DNA of 58,712 nucleotides from Actinomortierella ambigua (Eukaryota; Mortierellomycota; Mortierellomycetes; Mortierellales; Mortierellaceae): positions 1 through 58,712 of the forward strand of contig JAAAJB010000166.1 in NCBI GenBank assembly GCA_016098155.1, given 5' to 3'. Position numbers and translations under genes: made by a program. The notes below the pieces were generated by a model. That model did no database searches. It had not been told where the DNA came from and saw only the letters and a program-made list of their open reading frames with translations. Positions 55,739 through 58,712 of this stretch are shown here, in pieces (within the stretch, counting starts at the first letter, position 1; every line of letters starts with the position of its first letter).

Positions 55739-56293
55739 ATGAAGTTCACTTTCGTTATCGCCACTGCTGCCGCCATCCTCGGTGTGACCAACGCTGCTGC
55801 CTGCAAGGGTCTCAACACTGCCGGTATCAACCTGATCAAGGAGTTTGAGGGTTTCGTTGCCCGTCCCAAGCCTGACCCTATTGGTCTTCCCACCGTCGGC
55901 TACGGCCACTTGTGCCAGAAGAGGAACTGTGCTGAAGTCAAGTACAAGTTCCCCTTGACCCGCGCCACCGCCACGGCGCTGCTGAAGGACGACATTCCCA
56001 AGTACACCAAGTGCATTGAGAATGCTCTGAACGCTCGTGTCAAGCTGAACAAGAACCAGTGGGCCGCTCTGACCTCGTGGACCTTCAACGTCGGCTGTGG
56101 TGCCATGAAGGGGTCGACGCTTGTCCGTCGCCTGAATGCTGGCCAGAACCCCAACACCGTTGCTGCTCAGGAGCTCCCCAAGTGGAAGTATGCTGGTGGC
56201 AGGGTCTTGCCCGGCCTGGTCCGTCGTCGCAATGCTGAGATCAAGCTGTTCCGGACGGCCATCAAGAGCGCTGCTCACCCCAACTGTGCCTAA
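55739..56293 (+). CDS. secreted GH24 (T4-type) lysozyme
   Basis: A 184-residue intronless gene with a signal peptide (MKFTFVIATAAAILGVTNA). The GH24 fold hydrolyses the beta-1,4 link in peptidoglycan. The catalytic spacing is exact: Glu37 in FEGF, eight residues, Asp46, five residues, Thr52 in PTVGYGH. The rest matches the family (LNKNQWAALTSWTFNVG, STLVRRLNAG, PGLVRRRNAEIKLF). Cysteines at 22, 59 and 64 and later suggest disulphides for an extracellular form. The family is typical of phages and bacteria, and lack of introns amid intron-rich genes supports acquisition by horizontal transfer followed by adaptation for secretion. Its likely job is attack on bacteria. Confidence 0.93.
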   Translation: MKFTFVIATAAAILGVTNAAACKGLNTAGINLIKEFEGFVARPKPDPIGLPTVGYGHLCQKRNCAEVKYKFPLTRATATALLKDDIPKYTKCIENALNARVKLNKNQWAALTSWTFNVGCGAMKGSTLVRRLNAGQNPNTVAAQELPKWKYAGGRVLPGLVRRRNAEIKLFRTAIKSAAHPNCA

Positions 56294-57407
56294 TTTGCCT
56301 GACCTAACCAAGCGCAAACGACAAGCCAAAAACCACAACAATAGAAAGAGGAGGGTTTTTTTTTTGGATTTGGACAGCAAACGTTGGATGATTAGAGGCT
56401 CTCAGCCATCCTCTTCTCATGCAGCAAAGATGGATTGACGACCCAGGGGTCATCTCAGTCTACCTTTGACCTCCTCTCCCCTCCTCGCACTCCTCGTTCA
56501 TTTATAGATTACATGTTTACACTACAAAAAAAAAATAAAAGACAGCATTGAAGGTGCAGGAAACCTGATTTGCTGTTTACAAACAAGTTAGAACCTTTTA
56601 TGATAGTGCTCTTATTTTTGTTCATCCCGCCTGCTCAATTGGCTTTTGATACCGACAATCTCGACAATCACAGAAACACTGCAAGTGGAGAAGATGAATA
56701 ACTTCTCTACACAACACACATCTATCCGCTGAAGCTCACTTGGAAAGTTTTCGCAAAAAAAAAAAAAAAAGGGCTTCAGATCTTCGTTCAATTAGTGAAG
56801 GAGTGAGTTCATATATTTGACGGGAGGGCGAGATGCGGAGGGTTGCAGCGCACGAGGTTAAGTTCCATTAGGTTTGTGGATAAGTGAGCGTTCGTCTCAA
56901 AAAAATCTTCATCCCAATGCTCCATCTCTCCGACCATGGTGGACATGTCAGAGATATCATGACGTGCATATAAAATTTCAGCCCTTTGGAAGAAATGCCA
57001 TCAAGTAGACGGTAATACCCATCCTCTGAGATGAATTGAGAGTATGAGAATGCACGCTGTCCGGAAAGGTTCTCAGGTCATAGTAATAGTGTTCAAAGCC
57101 CCTTACATATAGTCTATGAGATTCAAAGATCATGGTCTGGTGGTTCCGGACACTTTGAGCTACAGAGGTGGGACAAGAGGCAAAGTTGCAAGGATGGGAA
57201 TTTGCAGCTTAAACGGATATGGACCGACTTGCCTCACGACGCAAGTTAGCTACCCTTGAACATATTTTTTGGCCGGATCTGAGAACCCTGAAACTACACC
57301 TAGGGTAGTGTACAGGTAGATGGTTATGCACCCAGTCAACGCTTGCACCCGTGCCAGTCCGGTGCTATCATATCGACCATTCCATTATCTAGTGCTGCAG
57401 GACCAGT
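56294..57407. other. 1.1-kb spacer with short relic-like open stretches
   Basis: Downstream of the lysozyme gene. On the minus strand, 56978-57133 (51 codons from an ATG) and 56809-56993 are open in different frames with protein-like composition, as if an older gene had been broken by a frameshift. I cannot assign a family. Poly-A runs lie near 56526 and 56756. Confidence 0.4.
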
Positions 57408-57867
57408 CGGTCAAGAGCTGTTGCCAATCCTGATTCCACATGTATGCTTTTTGAACTGAAGTCTCATTGTTTGTAATGTCACTATAAATTCGCGAGAGGG
57501 TAGATCTGCTCTTTAGGAGTTCTGCGAATCTATCCAGCCAAAGAAACAACTCTTAGGCGGTGCCCTTCCTCTTGCCCATCTTGGTCACGACCTTGAACGA
57601 GTTGTCATGGGCGCGATCGTCAACAAGACACTAAATGCGTTCGAGCATGTGGACGCCAACGACTTGGTGTTATGGCGAGCGACAATATCTGCACTGAAGA
57701 CGCGTACTGAGAGAAGAGAAGACATAAAAATGAGATCTTTCGGTAGTTTCCGCTCTCGTATTGAGGGCTATTTTGGGGACGTTCACCAAGTTCAGCCATA
57801 CCGTCGTGAACAAGGTGACAGAGAAAGAGACGTTTGGCGTTCAATACATTGCTGGCGTGTCTCCTGA
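57408..57867 (+). pseudogene. relic of Crinkler (CRN) N-terminal module, right copy
   Basis: Diverged second copy of the 610-1010 sequence in the same orientation, about 56.8 kb away. From an ATG at 57607 a frame runs 86 codons and includes NAFEHVDANDLVLWRATIS, the CRN-header-like motif; upstream the matching frame (VPFLLPILVTTLNELSWA) is shifted by one base, so the module is broken. No C-terminal effector domain follows; the frame ends in unrelated sequence. The right copy has an insertion of about 40 bases (around 57435-57500) relative to the left. Confidence 0.55.
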
Positions 57868-58107
57868 TGAACATTAAAAGATTCGTTGCACTTAGGAACA
57901 TCCCTCACAGAACAACATCATACACTGTCGGATTTTAAATGCTTGAGTAGCTCCAGAAGGGGATCGTTCCAGGTCTAAAGGGGCAGCCCTGGGATTCCAG
58001 AGAACCACTCGTATAGTAACATCTTTTAAAACAACACCCAAACTAGCAAGTTAGACACATGTAAAAAACTTTTGACCCGTGTCCCCCTCCTCGACTGATA
58101 GGCGGAG

Positions 58108-58108
<1 letters not shown>

Positions 58109-58148
<40 letters not shown>

Positions 58149-58168
58149 TGTGTGTGTGTGCGTGCGTG
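58109..58168 (+). repeat. symmetric (TG)n(AG)n(TG)n microsatellite
   Basis: About seven TG units, thirteen AG units and then TG/CG units again, a near mirror-symmetric compound repeat. Confidence 0.85.
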
Positions 58169-58290
58169 GAAAAGAGTGAGACAGAAAGCAGAGAGGTTAG
58201 GCCACTCCTGCCTTTGGGTGTTTGTTGTCTTCGGAGAAATGAAGCGTGGAGAATAAACTTTGTAGGCAGGGTCACAGAGCAAGGAAAGGG

Positions 58291-58310
58291 TCTGTCTGTC
58301 TGTCTGTCTG
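58291..58310 (+). repeat. (TCTG)5 microsatellite
   Basis: Five perfect TCTG units. Confidence 0.9.
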
Positions 58311-58712
58311 CACTCATGTGCGTGCTGCCTTTCATTCCCATTCTGCTGCTGGGCTTCGTTCTCATGCTCATTCCCCTTCTGTTGCTTGTCCTCCCTCTCA
58401 CTCTCATTCTGCTATTGGACTTTCCCTTCATTCACCTGCAACACTCATTCCTCGAGGGGGAGATCGGTTGATTGTCTGTCTCGCCCTCGGTTGGTCAAAT
58501 AAAAAATTGGCGAGTGCAGGGAAGGATACACATTCATCTTTCTCGGCCTACAGACATGCTAGAGAGATGCAGCGAGCTTCACCGCACGCGTGTCGCTAAG
58601 GAGCGTGCTCTAGAGCCCAGAGGGAGGCTGGCTAGTGATGGACAGACGAGAGGGGGGCCGAGAGAGACTTTTTGCCACTCGCCAGCTGATGTATGCATGG
58701 GGCTAGGGAAAC

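Larger units (their letters stand above)
57868..58712. other. right-edge simple-sequence region
   Basis: No gene supported. It is dominated by TG/AG microsatellites, TCTG repeats and a C/T-rich stretch at 58330-58460 whose hydrophobic open frame (Leu/Ile/Pro-rich) is best read as a simple-sequence artefact. Confidence 0.6.

Noticed and set aside
58330..58470. Hydrophobic open frame resembling membrane segments
   Set aside because: Comes from a C/T-rich simple sequence; all three frames look equally repetitive.

Overview
The window is nuclear DNA from a fungus, most likely an early-diverging, Mortierella-like species (Mortierellomycota). This rests on fungal core genes (NDC80, ATG18, PHS1, DBP8, TOM22, pyruvate dehydrogenase kinase, long-chain acyl-CoA synthetase), many short GT-AG introns in nearly every housekeeping gene, an intronless F-box/LRR gene of the kind amplified in that group, and decayed Crinkler-type (CRN) N-terminal modules near both ends. 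The genus is inference. There are no bacterial operons, CRISPR arrays or recognisable transposons, and I saw no convincing tRNA or rRNA gene.

Left edge (1-3.6 kb): a possible gene end cut by the window, a CRN-header relic, a 76-residue secreted knottin-like peptide gene and an F-box/LRR gene. 4.0-9.4 kb: a 1,623-residue single-pass membrane protein built of DUF3712/LEA-2-like beta domains, followed by an almost empty 2.9-kb stretch. 12.3-18 kb: a C2 plus class-3 lipase (diacylglycerol-lipase-like) and an EI24-like multi-span membrane protein. 18.3-25.4 kb: a Bqt4-like APSES/KilA-N nuclear-membrane protein divergent from TOM22, then a large low-complexity nuclear protein with an MBIP-like motif. 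25.5-33.4 kb: PHS1 divergent from a pyruvate dehydrogenase kinase gene, and DBP8 divergent from an RNase III-like mitochondrial ribosomal protein gene. 33.4-36.5 kb is gene-poor. 36.5-38.4 kb: a secreted DUF3712-family protein. 38.6-51.6 kb: an OB-fold/CCCH/methyltransferase fusion divergent from ATG18, then NDC80 and an acyl-CoA synthetase. Right edge (51.6-58.7 kb): gene-poor, with a six-cysteine secreted orphan, an intronless secreted GH24 lysozyme, a second CRN relic and microsatellites.

The core genes are dense and often share short divergent promoters (about 0.26-0.67 kb). Effector-like and secreted genes sit in the sparse flanks, and three of them have upstream TATA boxes. Lipid metabolism recurs (PHS1, acyl-CoA synthetase, DAG lipase), but the genes do not form an obvious cluster. 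Exon models were built by hand from reading frame, splice signals and family conservation; all joins given keep the frame. Nothing here is clearly a new defence or mobile system. The most unusual items are the knottin-like peptide, the OB-CCCH-methyltransferase architecture, two GC-AG introns with identical donors in ATG18, a 17-nt microexon in the Bqt4-like gene, and the CRN relic pair.
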